The notes: generated by a model not told the origin, from the letters alone. A DNA stretch of 64,000 bases from Takakia lepidozioides (GCA_030704615.1 CM060731.1:40114001-40178000), one strand, 5' to 3'. Positions 26,118-37,551 are shown, counted from the first letter of the stretch. Translations and numbers: made by a program.

Positions 26118-29100
26118 TCACCAATAGTCCCCACAAGAGCACACCCCATTCTTGAAATGGTGAAAGCGAATAGAATCCCTGGCAATAATCTCTCGCCCAA
26201 CAATTCTGGAGATGAATTTGGTGGCGGTGTGGCAATCCCCACATACCCGAAGGTTTTTTATTATGCGGATGGGTGTCTCAGGGGTTGTGCTAATCAGCCC
26301 AAAAGCAATGGCCAGCTTTTCGCTGTGGTGACAAAGGGCCTGTTCTTTTGTCTGTTGATCCACATCATGCAACACAAAACGAGTATCAGGCATATATCCT
26401 GCCTCCTTTATTTGAATAGCCAATCTCTCCAATTCGGCATAGATCTCCTCAGTTTGTGGGTGTGTTCTATCGTCTACAACAAATTTATGTACCCTGTTCT
26501 TCACCTCAATCCAGCTGCACCCAGGTTCCTTCTTCATGCCTCTGTCCTTCATTGCTTTTCTCACCTTTGCTATGTCATCCCACATGCCAGCAGCAGCATA
26601 TATGTTTGAAAGTGACACATACACTGAAGCATTTTCTGGTTCTAACTTGAGGATCCATTGGGCAGCACGTTCTGCTCGGTCAACGTTGCCGTGGATTCTG
26701 CAGGCACCAAGCAAAGCCCCCCACATTGAGGCATCTGGTTCAAATGGCATTTTGTCGATGAACTCCTCTGCCTCATCCAAGCGCCCTGCACGGCCAAGAA
26801 GGTCAACCATGCAGCCATAGTGTCTTCGTGTTGGTGTTATGCCATGATCTGCACTCATAGAAAGGAAGTAACAATGGCCTTCATCCACTAGGCCCACATG
26901 GCTGCACGAAGAGAGAACACCAATGAATGTGACGTCATCTGGCTTCAACCCTTCCCATTGCATTTGTTCAAAGAGTTGGAGAGCCTCTTTGCCAAGCCCA
27001 TGCTGGGCATATCCCATGATCATTGCAGTCCATGAGACCTCGTCTCGCTCGTGAATGTCGTCAAACACTTGCCGTGCATATCCCAAATTTCCACACTTGG
27101 CATACATGTCCACAAGAGCGTTACACACTCGGACATCCTCCAATCCAGATCTGATGATGAGATCATGGACAGACTTGCCCTCTGCCAGAGTTGCTAGGCT
27201 GGCACATGTATTGAGGATGCTAATAAAAGTGACTTCATTAGGCTTCACACCTTCTCGTTGCATTTGGCGAAAGAGTTCAAATGCCTCTTCACCATGCCCG
27301 TGCTGAGCTAGTCCTGCAATCATCACAGTCCATGAGACCACATTTCGCTCAGACATTTTGACAAATACTTCATGTGCACCTGCGACAGACCCACACCTGC
27401 AGTACATGCTGACAAGGGCAGTCCCGACAAGGACACCTGACTCGAATCCAGCTTTGATGATGCCTTCATGGAGCCATTTTCCCTGTTCCAGAACAATGGG
27501 GCTGGCACATGCATTCAGGATGCTCAGGAAAGTGACCATGTCGGCCTTCATGCCTGCTTGTTGCATCTGCCGAAAGAGGTCAATTGCTTCGTCCCCATGC
27601 CCTTGCTGGGCTAATCCTGCAATCATCGCATTCCAAGAGATCACATCTCGCTTAGGCATGTTGTCAAACACTTGATGTGCATTCAACACACTCCCACACT
27701 TGAAATACATGGTGACAAGGGCATTCCCTACTCCAACATCGGACTCAAAACCAGCTTTGCTGATCTGAGCATGGACGTGCTTGCCCTTGTCCAGGGACAC
27801 TGGGGTGGTGCATGCATTGAGGATGCTCATGAAAGTGACCTTATCTGCCTTTAACCCTTCTTGTTGCATTGTCTTAAAGAGTTTAAATGCCTCTTCACTG
27901 TGACCCTGCTGTGATAATCCTGCAATCATCGCATTCCATGAGGTCACATCGCGCCTAGGCATTTTCAGAAACACATGTTGCGCATCCTCGACACTCCCGC
28001 ACTTACAATACATGCTGACAAGAGCAGTCCCCACCCTCACATCTGACTCATATCCAGATTCGATGATGCCTGCGTGGAGCCACTTGCCCTGTCCCACGCG
28101 TACTAAATTGCCACAAGCGACCAGGATGCTTATAAAAGTAACCTTGTTAGGCTTCATACCTTCTCCTTGCATTTGCTGAAAGAGTTCAAATGCTTCTTCA
28201 GCAAGGCCTTGCTGAGCCAATCCAGCAATCATTGCATTCCATGAGATCACATCTGGCTTATGTATTTTGTCAAATACCTTGCGTGCATTGACAACACTCC
28301 CACATTTACAATACATGCTAACAAGAGCAGTACAAACTTGAACGTCTGAGTCCAATCCAACTTTCCTAATAACATCATGGAGCCGCTTTCCCTTTTCTAG
28401 GGCTGCTGGGTTGCCACATGCGTTCAGGATGCTGATGAAAGTGACCTCATTTGGCTCTATTCCTTCTTGCTGCATCCTCCCCAAGAGCTCAAATGCCTCT
28501 TCACTATGCCCTTGCTTAGCTAACCCTGCAATCATCGCAGCCCAGGATATCACATTCCGTTTAGGCATTCTGTCAAACACTTGCCGCGCATCCATCACAC
28601 TACCACACTTGCAATACATGGTGACCAGTGCAGTCCCCACTTTGACATCTGACTCCAATCCTGCTTTGATAACCTCCACATGAAGCAGCTTTCCCTGTTC
28701 CAGGGCTAAAGGGCTGCCACATGCGTTGAGGATGCTCATGAAAGTGACCTTGTTTGGTTCCACAGCTTCTCGTTGCATTTGCCCAAAGAGTTCAAATGCC
28801 TCCTTGGCATACCCTAGCTTAGCTAGTCCTGCAATCATCGCAGTCCATGAGACCACATTGCGTTCAGGCATTTGATCGAATACATGGCGCGCATCCACAA
28901 CACTTCCGCACTTGCAATACATGCTCAGAAGGGTGTTTCCCAAGAATGTGTTTGACTGAAATCCACTTTTAATAATGTGGGCATGGACAGCCTTGCCATC
29001 TGCCAGGGCATTTGTCTTTGCATACCCCTGCAAGAGTTGCGCACAGGTATCGGAATATGAACGAAATCCCCGTGACTCCATCATATCCAGAAGGAGCATT

Positions 29101-29303
29101 GCCTCCTTCAACTGCCCATCCTTGGCCGCTAAGCTCGCATTCTCACCAGTTCCACAAGTGCCCTTGTCCCCTTCCCACTTTGCAATTGTTTTCCACCCTC
29201 CATTAGCAACAGTGGCGATGGTGAACACGCCAATGCCCATACCCTTGCCGTCACTCTGATGCTCAATAGACAACTGGGTCTGATTCCAGATTTGAAGCCC
29301 CAC
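26118..29303 (-). CDS. PLS-class PPR protein with E and DYW domains, organellar RNA editing factor
   Basis: A single intact exon of 1061 codons. After about 100 N-terminal residues come seven near-identical ~101-aa blocks, each a P-L-S triplet (MYCKCGSV..DAR.VFD.MP, NVVSW.AMIAGLA, PN.VTF.SILNAC). Then come the E/E+ region (GCSWIEVKNRVHKF) and a complete DYW domain: HHSEKLAIAFG with the catalytic H-x-E, CGDCH, and the terminal CSCGDYW. DYW-PPR proteins deaminate C to U in plastid or mitochondrial transcripts; the PPR array reads the RNA. All zinc ligands and the HSE glutamate are present, so it is likely active. The N-terminus has no obvious transit peptide, so the true start may lie in an upstream exon. 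The repeat similarity suggests array growth by internal duplication. It lies about 180 bases upstream of the RNase P gene on the same strand. Confidence 0.95.
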   Translation of the reverse strand: MGLQIWNQTQLSIEHQSDGKGMGIGVFTIATVANGGWKTIAKWEGDKGTCGTGENASLAAKDGQLKEAMLLLDMMESRGFRSYSDTCAQLLQGYAKTNALADGKAVHAHIIKSGFQSNTFLGNTLLSMYCKCGSVVDARHVFDQMPERNVVSWTAMIAGLAKLGYAKEAFELFGQMQREAVEPNKVTFMSILNACGSPLALEQGKLLHVEVIKAGLESDVKVGTALVTMYCKCGSVMDARQVFDRMPKRNVISWAAMIAGLAKQGHSEEAFELLGRMQQEGIEPNEVTFISILNACGNPAALEKGKRLHDVIRKVGLDSDVQVCTALVSMYCKCGSVVNARKVFDKIHKPDVISWNAMIAGLAQQGLAEEAFELFQQMQGEGMKPNKVTFISILVACGNLVRVGQGKWLHAGIIESGYESDVRVGTALVSMYCKCGSVEDAQHVFLKMPRRDVTSWNAMIAGLSQQGHSEEAFKLFKTMQQEGLKADKVTFMSILNACTTPVSLDKGKHVHAQISKAGFESDVGVGNALVTMYFKCGSVLNAHQVFDNMPKRDVISWNAMIAGLAQQGHGDEAIDLFRQMQQAGMKADMVTFLSILNACASPIVLEQGKWLHEGIIKAGFESGVLVGTALVSMYCRCGSVAGAHEVFVKMSERNVVSWTVMIAGLAQHGHGEEAFELFRQMQREGVKPNEVTFISILNTCASLATLAEGKSVHDLIIRSGLEDVRVCNALVDMYAKCGNLGYARQVFDDIHERDEVSWTAMIMGYAQHGLGKEALQLFEQMQWEGLKPDDVTFIGVLSSCSHVGLVDEGHCYFLSMSADHGITPTRRHYGCMVDLLGRAGRLDEAEEFIDKMPFEPDASMWGALLGACRIHGNVDRAERAAQWILKLEPENASVYVSLSNIYAAAGMWDDIAKVRKAMKDRGMKKEPGCSWIEVKNRVHKFVVDDRTHPQTEEIYAELERLAIQIKEAGYMPDTRFVLHDVDQQTKEQALCHHSEKLAIAFGLISTTPETPIRIIKNLRVCGDCHTATKFISRIVGREIIARDSIRFHHFKNGVCSCGDYW

Positions 29304-31075
29304 TACCCTGCATGATAAACAACCAAAAGCTCAACGCCTGATTCTTTAACCCCTTCGATTCCCTTTCTTTCATGAGTACATTCTTATCACAAGCTATAAC
29401 TTAGAGATCTTCTAATTCTGTTACATCCACATTGGGACGGAAGTACAGCGTACCGAACACTCCAGATTTTCCTTTGACGGCCCATTACAACAATCCCAGT
29501 TGTCAGACCTTCAGCAATTGTTGGGGGCGGAGAGCCATAATGCGGGTCATCTTGTTCTCAGTGCAGTCAGAACGATGTAACACTACGTGTTGGGTCCTCT
29601 GAGCTTGGATCATCGAAATACCTTATGTCCAGTAAGACACTCATCGGTCGCCTAGTGCTCCAATTCTTCCAGAAGATCTGCTTTGATCAAACTGTCACTC
29701 CCAATATTTGGTCGAAGAGGTTCTCATCCCAATCGATCGATAGTTTGTTCATTGACATAGTCATGCATCCTCAGAACAGCTTTCAATCAACCCCCAAATC
29801 AGATAGTAGCTTTCGACAGACAAGCCACTCTCCTTGGAGCATTGCCAACAGATAGAACACCGTTCTGTGATGGAATTAGTCCTGGGACTTCGACATACAA
29901 TACCAGGCTCCGTCACACATTTGGGATCCGAGTAATAATGAGCATGAAGGCTGGCAGTAGTGAAGGAGGGGAGGATTGACGAAGAAGTGTCAGGATATAT
30001 CTGCACATTGTCTTGTCTCTCCTCCGATTCAAAGTAAAAACATACAAAGATTTGCTCAGGCCCGACTGGATACGCGTATGTATGAATGTTGTCGATGTAT
30101 ACAAAGAAAAGAAAGTAAGCCAACATGTTCAGGGCTCTGCTAAATCACAAATCTAATCCAATTTGCATGATAACACTTACGAATTGCGAAGAGAAATGAA
30201 CTCATAACGTCGGCAGAAAGCTCAAAGATGAGAGAGAGAGAGAGAGAGATTGCAATCCGTAATGAACGGAATGGAGTTGGGGCCAGTCCAATGCGCGAGC
30301 TGCAGGGGGGATGGCAACCGTATTTATATTGTAAGCAGATCTGACCTAACCAGTCTCACGACAGCAGCTTCTAAACCATCACATGGAAAGCAGCAGCGCA
30401 GGTCGCAAAAGTTGGAGAAGGAGGAGCCGTGGCAGCGAGCTCACAGTAGGCATGGCACGGGTGGCATCATATGCATTCTCCCCCGAGGCTACTGTGCTTG
30501 GCAGACTGGCCCTCTTCTTTAGTAGAACATCAAGAGCGTGTGAGTGGTACTCTCTGTACGGGACCTTTGTGCATTGTGGGAACTGCATTGTATTGAGATT
30601 TTCTTCAAACAGTTTCAAGCCAATTGCGGGGCAATGGAAACCAGTAGGGGAGGAGCAAGTCCATGGCCATGGGGATGAGCAAGGAGGTCATAACACGCAA
30701 TTATCTAAAAAGCCAAAATTCAGGTGTTGATCAATAGCGGGACAATGGAGGCAGAACGATCCATTCTGGAGGACGTGATTTCAAGCACGAGACTGCAAGA
30801 ATCTGGATCGGCCAAATACCTATCCAGAATTTGGACCAGGAGAAGCTTTAGAGAGAATAACTTCCAAACCAAAGTCATTGTTGGGACAATCGAGGCCCCT
30901 ACACATTTCGAGCATGGGAGTAGCAGGGAGGGTACAAGAAACTGGGGAAGCTGGTTGCAGTGCAGCTAGGGATATATACCCAAATTTCGGAAGGAGAAGC
31001 TTTGGGGGTTTAGGGGTTTAGCTTCCAAAATTCCTACCCGGAACATTGTAAAGCTAGAACCCCCACGAAAGGATA
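29304..31075. other. Intergenic region with a GA microsatellite
   Basis: No supported gene. A (GA)n tract lies at 30230-30249. A 115-codon plus ORF at 30383-30730 has no recognisable motif. The region upstream of 29303 should hold the PPR promoter. Confidence 0.4.
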
Positions 31076-31507
31076 TGCTCTCGTCCTCTGCGGGTTAAGT
31101 CATGCACATGGGATTGTAAGCTATAGAACTTTGCCAAGCTGACAGGGAAGGATCTATTGCAGAGCACACATACAATCTAAGCCAAATGTTGCACGTAGCA
31201 AAGCATCAACACAGTTTCATCCAGCGTCCGTCACACATCCACTGCACCAGTTTGTACACCCAAAAACATCCTGCCTAAGCCTGATGATCTCTTCATTTAA
31301 AATAATCGGGAGAGGCTAATCTCGAGATCCAGATGCAGCACTCTTATTGGACATGTAGATTACAAGACCTCACATCCGCCAGCTCAGTTTCCAGGTTGGC
31401 TTATCTCCCGACTGTTAACGTAGGACAATCACATAACCAAAGATAGTCCTTGTTATCATTAATGTCCAACAACCTCATGCTTTTCATCCAAGGGACTGAC
31501 AGGAGAG
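31076..31507 (-). repeat. 3' LTR (left copy)
   Basis: It begins TGCTCTC on the plus strand and differs from the right copy at about twenty positions by eye. Its inner end reads GAGAG then GCG instead of GAGAGCA. Confidence 0.85.
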
Positions 31508-31834
31508 GCGCGAGAGGGATGAAAAAACCCTCAGCAAAAAAACCTTAAAATGGACTAAGGGCAAAACTCGCTGGGGAAAAGCCCCTATCACGTTACAATA
31601 GTGATGCAAAACACTAACACGAAGCTAAAGTCTGTGCTAAGGTCGTCCACCTCCTCTAACACCAGATGTCGCAAGTCTGCAGCAGACCATTATTTGCACA
31701 CCACACAACACCAGGGATGGCCACTGTTGAACCATCAGAAAGCACCTAAGAGAGACCATAGCTTGGACCTCCAGAAAACACACAAGGCTGCAACACTCTA
31801 GCCTTTAATCCTTGCACTCAATCACACACAAAGA

Positions 31835-32677
31835 TCAGCCAATCGTCATGCCCTCTACATTGATGCAGGTGAGATCGAAGACCAATCTGTTGTGCACCAA
31901 GGAGTCCACATGCATAGGGTGAGTTATGGGTGGCGTGGAATGATGTTGGGGAAGCAACAAGAACTTCCTCCCACGAAGTCTTTCAGTGATGAGATAAGGA
32001 CCCTCAAAGCATTTCGAAGCTTTGGAGATAATTTTCCCAGATTGCAGACGGACACACATAGTTTGGCCCACCAAGAATTCCTCTGAGTAGTGAACTTTCC
32101 TGTTGTAGTTACGAGCCTGCACAGCCTGGTGGTAGAGTGTACAGAGGTCCGATAAGCAAAAATCAGAGTGGATAGAGTAGTATCCCAATCATGATAGGGT
32201 GCAGTCGTACGATGCTTAACACCCAAATTAAAACACACAATCTGCATGAGCTGGTTACAAAATTCAGAGCCTTGATCGATGAGGATCTCCTGGGGACAGC
32301 CATGGCGCAAGATGACCTCGTTGAAGAAGAACTATGTCACTGTGTCTACATCCTTAGCAGCCAAGGGTTGAACCTCCACCCACTTAGATAGGTAATCAAT
32401 TGCCACAGCAATGTAACAATGTCTCTTAATCGTAGGCTGGAGTGGCCCAACAAGATCTAGGCCCACTCGGGCGAATGATTCAGACACCGGAATTGGTTGC
32501 AAAGCAAGTGAAGGATGGGCTCTAGGAATCAGTGTCTGAGAATGGCACTCCACACAGCAAGAGATAAAATGTGTAACATCTTGAACCATCCCTTTCCAAT
32601 GATACCTCTCTTGGAGCCTCTTCAAGATCTTAGTGATGCCCAAGTGACCAGCAAAAGCAGAAGAATGATGCAATTGA
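31835..32677 (-). pseudogene. Retrotransposon integrase, C-terminal part, broken
   Basis: Seen: HHSSAFAGHLGITKILKRL and the zinc-finger second half CCVECHSQT, then the catalytic core start (VGLDLVGPL with the first Asp) and LIDQGSEFCNQ (second Asp). An in-frame TAG at about 32332 interrupts the core. The segment between TTAPYH and DWDTTLSTLIFAYRTS lacks the stretch that normally carries the catalytic Glu. Family knowledge places that Glu in a PQ-x-NG-x2-ER motif there. The protein would be inactive. Its N-terminus is on the other side of element B (52275-52497). Confidence 0.85.
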
Positions 32678-32705
32678 CACTATTTTAACTAATTCTGGAC
32701 TTTTG
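32678..32705 (+). repeat. Left terminal inverted repeat of element B
   Basis: It starts CACTATTTTAACT and continues ATTCTGGACTTTTG. It matches the reverse complement of 52247-52274 at 25 of 28 positions. Confidence 0.9.
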
Positions 32706-33170
32706 TTTGGTCCAGAAATAATATGAGAAATATGAATAAACAAAATTTATTATTGAAATAAAGCGATATATATGATTATTTTGTTTATTGTATACACAAT
32801 ATAATCCTCCAAACATTTTTTGGAGACAATATAAGTATGTATTGTGGTTTTAGAAGAACATCCACTGCCAAGTTGACGTTCACGAAAAAAATGGGAGGAC
32901 GCAATAAATTACACCATGATGTGAGGTCAGATATGTAAAACTTTTTGCAGAAAATGGTTGTCATATCAGATGACATACAAAACCAAACATAAAACAATCA
33001 TGGCATGTGATGAAGAGGATGATATGAAAGAATGTGTCCGCATACATTGATGATAAACATTTATATTTTATTAGAGATTGCAACTTTGGTGTTGCAATCA
33101 GACCTGTAACGTCAACTGTACATCCGTTGGACTTAATGTTATCCAGCGGCTCGAAGCCATACAACGGCTT
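32706..33170. other. Left subterminal region of element B
   Basis: AT-rich DNA without coding potential. Confidence 0.5.
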
Positions 33171-33173
33171 ACA

Positions 33174-33599
33174 CTAACCCATTAATATTACAGAGCCTCC
33201 TCCCAAACGGCTCACAGTCAAGGCATGTGTTTGAAGACGCCTCCGGTTACCACAACCACTTGCAACGCTCTCCGCACCAGATGAAACGGAAATACTTTCG
33301 GAGAACTTGAACCTTAGTAGTAACGTTATCATCCGAAATGTTACTTGGAACTCTACTTGTTGAATCTCCTGATGCCCTTGAAGCCTGTCGGGAAGCCCGC
33401 CATTCTTGCCAATCACGAGGCTCTTCTTCTTCTTTTTGAATTCGCTCCTTGAATGTGACTGGGCAAAATAATTTTTCATATGACAAATGTCAGCTGAAAT
33501 GTGGAACATTTGTAGAAAAAATGATAAAGTAAAAGTGCAAGTGGAAGACACTTTCAAGATCAAATTCTCCATAAACAACAAATAGTGGGATAAGTACAT
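33174..33599 (-). CDS. Hypothetical element B exon
   Basis: Overlapping frames of 141 and 79 codons, with a likely acceptor (CCACATTTCAG) near 33507. The sequence is basic and Lys/Glu-rich (EEEEPRDWQEWRASRQ) with no recognised domain. It may be the 3' exon of the adjacent HAD gene. Confidence 0.3.
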   Translation of the reverse strand: MYLSHYLLFMENLILKVSSTCTFTLSFFLQMFHISADICHMKNYFAQSHSRSEFKKKKKSLVIGKNGGLPDRLQGHQEIQQVEFQVTFRMITLLLRFKFSESISVSSGAESVASGCGNRRRLQTHALTVSRLGGGSVILMG

Positions 33600-33773
33600 A
33601 CCAAGGTAATCAGGTTCCTTTTGTTGTGGGATCCAAACACGAGGATCAACATATCTTCCATATCAAGCCCAATAGGCATGGTCACGACCAATAGGCTTAC
33701 AAGAACACTTGGCAGGGTTCTCGCTGATGTAATCTACGACTGTTGAAGCTGCAGCCATTTTCAATATATATGG

Positions 33774-34298
33774 CTACATAGCTTTTGTCATATCATCCTG
33801 GTCAACCAATCCCTTTGGTGATGGCTTGTATGAAATAGGGAAGAATCCAGTATTTGGTGGGTTTCGAAGGCCCTTTAATGGCTCATCATCAACAATGAGT
33901 ATTTGTCCTTGCGTTGCAAAGGGTGTACCAGGGTACTTGGCAAGAACAATGCGAATATCCTTAACGAGATATTTCATCCCAGGCATGATATAACCGGTAG
34001 TGTCTTTGCAATCCTCAGCTGACCAGATGAAGCAAAACTTCTTCGCAATTTTCGTAGGAACTAAGCACTCGAGCATCCTACAAAGAACATGTCTTTAAGC
34101 ACATGACCAGATCGCCACGTGAAAATGCATGAACGCAAGGTTGAGAAACTCCAAGACTCCGGGCCGGGGAACCACAAAAGGTCTTTCGGGAACATAAACT
34201 GTAACTTTCCTAAAACGAAATCTTTCCTTAAACAATTCACCGCCGGTTGGAGGTGGCCGGTAGCAAAGGAGACCGTTGACACTCAATATTAACAGCAT
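33774..34298 (-). pseudogene. FCP1-like HAD protein, copy 3, nucleophile changed
   Basis: Two frames carry one FCP1/NIF-like HAD domain: LLILSVNGLLCYR, RPGVLEFLNLAFMHFHVAIWSC, then FCFIWSAEDCKD and ILIVDDEPLKGLRNPPNTG. Plant relatives have LDxNGLL at the first block and an ILLDDSPYK-type second block. Here the first Asp of the nucleophile motif is Ser, so phosphatase activity is unlikely; the second acidic pair DD is kept. The split near 34080 may be an intron or frameshift. Downstream is an unassigned Lys/Glu-rich exon. Confidence 0.65.
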
Positions 34299-35175
34299 CC
34301 ATTTCCTCTTCTCTGATGTTGCAAATGAAGGTTGATGGACGATACCAACCTGCGCAATTTAAGTGTTCCCGCCGTCAGAAACAACACAATGTAGTGTTTC
34401 TTAGTTTCAGAGTGACTTCTACGTTTTCGGAGACATAAGTGTCCCGACAATGGACTACTGTAAAGGACCAAGAGTAGACCATATATTGAAGAGTTTGAGA
34501 TCACGAAAAGATGAACGTCGGCTGTCAAGTGGAGGTTAGTGGACGCACCTTGTCGGGAGGCGCATTCAAGAAGTTATGTGGCTCCATACTCGCTTGTATA
34601 GAAATTACGGAGTTAGTTTGGGACAGAAAAAAAAAACAGCAAACGAAAGTGGAGAAATTGTTTTGAAATGTACCATTGAAGCCTTATTGGAATGTCTAGC
34701 AGAAGAACAGTGGATTCCCGCGGGCTTGGATTGACGAGGTGCCACAACATCCGAGGGAGTCCTCATGTGTTTGGAGTCCGCTCTTTTTTTCTTGTCAGCC
34801 TTTTGTCCTTTGGAATGATTCCCTGCAGAGAAAGGAAATGACTCGGGGGCCGTTTTTCGCCTCTTTGGTGCAGAACATTATGCGAGCAGTTCAGGGTCAC
34901 ATTGTGTCGATGTTGAAGATGTTTTGCCATTGAACGACGGGAGAAGTGGAGGGGCAACAACAGGCAAGCACAGAAAATTGTCCCTTGAGCACTCGACATC
35001 TTGGATGGAATGAAAACGCAACGAAGGAATAATTTACCTCGGAACTGCATTCCAATGTAGACGTCGTTTGATAGGAAGGTCATAATCTGCAGATTTTCTT
35101 ACCTGGAGCGACAGATGAATATCAGACCCCAAACTAAGTGAAACTAGGAGAATGAGCAAGGAGCGAGAAATGAGT

Positions 35176-35607
35176 TTAAGTCACCTGACTCCTGCGGATT
35201 TGGGCTGTCCAACCCTCGTGCTGGGGAGATATGCGAGGAAGAGACGGAAGCAGGTGCAGCGGAGCCGTAGCCGAGTCCCCGACGGTTGGATAGACCAGAC
35301 CCTGCGTACTGAACAGGGAGGGTGAGGAATGTTCGGAAAGGTCGATAAAGTCTCCGGGATATTTGTGTTCTTCACCTGCACCTTGGTCTTTACCCCCAAG
35401 AGGACCCAAGATGATAAGAGTGTCGTCTGCTTCCCGGGAGGACAAGGGTCTGACAGAGGATCCATCCTCAATTTGAGCACCATCGTGAACCCTCGGAAAG
35501 CCTTCAATACTCCGACTCACAGCTGATCCGGAGGGTTCCTTTAGGGGACTTGAGGAACCGATGACGTTCTCAGCATCTCCTTGAACCTGCCAAAGAGACA
35601 TAATCAT
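35176..35607 (-). CDS. Hypothetical low-complexity element B exon
   Basis: An open frame of 143 codons, Ser/Pro/Gly-rich, without a domain. It starts after MSLWQ, where TTTGGCAG looks like a splice acceptor, so it is probably an internal or 3' exon. A palindrome (35631-35654) lies just upstream in the presumed intron. Confidence 0.35.
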   Translation of the reverse strand: MIMSLWQVQGDAENVIGSSSPLKEPSGSAVSRSIEGFPRVHDGAQIEDGSSVRPLSSREADDTLIILGPLGGKDQGAGEEHKYPGDFIDLSEHSSPSLFSTQGLVYPTVGDSATAPLHLLPSLPRISPQHEGWTAQIRRSQVT

Positions 35608-35852
35608 AAATCCGGGAATGCACGAATGCGAACCTCCACTGAACAGTGGAGGTCACTAGATATAGTTTTGTCCCCATATGAAGGCCTGTATCAGAGTCTT
35701 GGGATTGCCCGGAATGTGCGTCAAGAATTCAACTGAAAATGAGTCAAAATGAGAGTACCATATCTTTCACGTGTGTGATTACAAGGAAATGAAAAAGAGA
35801 AACCATGAAGATATTCAATAGCTCGATTGAGATGGGATTGATAAAAAATAAT

Positions 35853-36599
35853 TTATTTTGAAGCATCATATCTGAGACTCTTAAAACCATTGTCCTCAAT
35901 AAAATCCCAGAGTGGGCTAAACTTGGGATCGTTTGAAACATTGGGAAAAAAACTCAATACTATCATTTTTTTCCCAAGATAGCTTGAAACAGTGGGATGT
36001 TTCCTCATTCCAAGCAAATAGGTCTGAAGAACCTTGAGAAGATAGCAACCATGAGTCTCAACGGTCTGGAACGGTTTGAGAACAAGACATGAGTCGGGCG
36101 GGTTCAATACACACTTCATGGCGGTGTCGTCAATGAGCAGAGTGTTACTCTTGGTGTATTGCCCACCAAAACTCTGCCAGACCTTGACCAGTGGCTTCAA
36201 AAACAAATGAGGAGGGTCCAATCCTGATTTGAATTGAGGGTGAACTGAAGTAGGGCATGAAATACAATCCTCTTGAGATATAACGAAGGCCGGTTGAGGT
36301 AGACCACGAAGCAAAAAATCCAGGATGGGCTGCAAGTTCTTGTACATCATAGAGCTCCCAATCCCTAACCGGTAGTGTTTGTGCAACTCTGTCCACACTT
36401 CGCGATATTTCTCCCGTCTAAAGACAAGTCGGAATCCGACAAGAGCTGGAATTTTGTAGTCCGATTCTGAAAACCGGGGGACATTGTAGCTCTTCTGGTG
36501 CTTCAAGATTTTGCACAAGACTCCATTCACGTCAAAAATAATCAAACGCAACCCTTGCGCAGGAGGAGAAACAGGTGCTCCAATCTGCCAGAGAGTCAT
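35853..36599 (-). CDS. FCP1-like HAD protein, copy 1
   Basis: An unbroken 248-codon frame. Block 1 is LIIFDVNGVLC, with the nucleophile Asp and the Asn found in plant relatives in place of the second Asp. Then VGFRLVFRREKYREVW, FVISQEDC, NTLLIDDTAMKCVLNPP (second acidic pair DD) and a C-terminal LWDFIEDNGFKSLRYD. This is the order of the plant FCP1-homology HAD family, related to phosphatases of the RNA polymerase II CTD; the substrate is unknown. TCTCTGGCAG just after the ATG could be an acceptor, so the true start may be in an upstream exon. It is the best-preserved of three copies. Confidence 0.7.
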   Translation of the reverse strand: MTLWQIGAPVSPPAQGLRLIIFDVNGVLCKILKHQKSYNVPRFSESDYKIPALVGFRLVFRREKYREVWTELHKHYRLGIGSSMMYKNLQPILDFLLRGLPQPAFVISQEDCISCPTSVHPQFKSGLDPPHLFLKPLVKVWQSFGGQYTKSNTLLIDDTAMKCVLNPPDSCLVLKPFQTVETHGCYLLKVLQTYLLGMRKHPTVSSYLGKKMIVLSFFPNVSNDPKFSPLWDFIEDNGFKSLRYDASK

Positions 36600-36704
36600 T
36601 GATACTTAGGATGATAAAAGAGAACAGTACAATGCATTGGAAAAACCGACACCAGGAAAGTGAACAAGAACATCCACTGGACAGCCGAGGTTCAGCAAAC
36701 TCAG

Positions 36705-37551
36705 TTAAAATATTTTATGTCCCAATGCAGCGACACACAACTCGAGATTGCTAAGAAACTTCTGCCACTTATAATCAAAGTCTCTAAGAAATTTGACCGC
36801 TGGGTCGTCCTCGAAGAAATCCTTCGAAACGCCGAAAGGATGTAGGTCGTTGAACGGCATGATATCCATCCCCGATAACCGGAACATGTTAAGGTGAGGC
36901 TTGAGCTCTTCCAGTAGAAATTTATCCTTGTCAGGGTCCACGCGCGCCTTATATTTTGGAAGGAAGATGGTATGTCCTAACGGGTTCAAGTATGACTTGT
37001 ACATATTGTCTACACTGTCGATGAGGAGAGTATTGGATTTGTAAGCCGTCGGGTCTTCCTCAACGAAAATGTCGTAAAGACGTTTAAAGTAGATGGGATT
37101 TTTGGAAGCTTTGGGCCATTTTTCGTTGAATGTCGATCTATGCATGACGGAATTCTCACTGCTGTAAGTTCTGACCTGGGAATAGTACTTCCCGAACATG
37201 GCCTTGGCGATAGTCTTGACGTTCATTTCAGGTCCAGTGTTCCAAAAACAAAACGGAAAACTCTTTGGCGGCCCACTTAACGAATTCGTCAAGACCGTTT
37301 CGCGTAGCTAACTTGAATTTCCTTGCGGAGATACAAGGCTGGGTGGCAGGAGGTGTTTTCTTTCCATCCTTTAGGAAAACCTCACAAATGTAACCGATGT
37401 CCAGAACCAGGACGTAGTATCCTGGCCGACATCCGTTCGGTCCCCAAGGAAGGGAATGCAGATCGTTTGGATTGACAGAAAGGGAATAGTCGACTGGAGG
37501 GTAATGCATGTTGTCCTGTGGAATAACAGAAGAGTTCATTATTAATTTCAA
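36705..37551 (-). pseudogene. FCP1-like HAD protein, copy 2, frameshifted
   Basis: The upstream frame has YYVLVLDIGYICEVFLKD (nucleophile block with DIGY instead of DxNG) and GLDEFVKWAAKEF. One nucleotide of shift near 37255, in a T-rich run, leads to CFWNTGPEMNVKTIAKAMFG, then NTLLIDSVDNMYKSYLNPLG and LHPFGVSKDFFEDDPAVKFL. The second acidic block is DS rather than DD. The start follows an acceptor-like TTCCACAG near 37530. Probably inactive, or a regulatory homologue. Confidence 0.65.
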
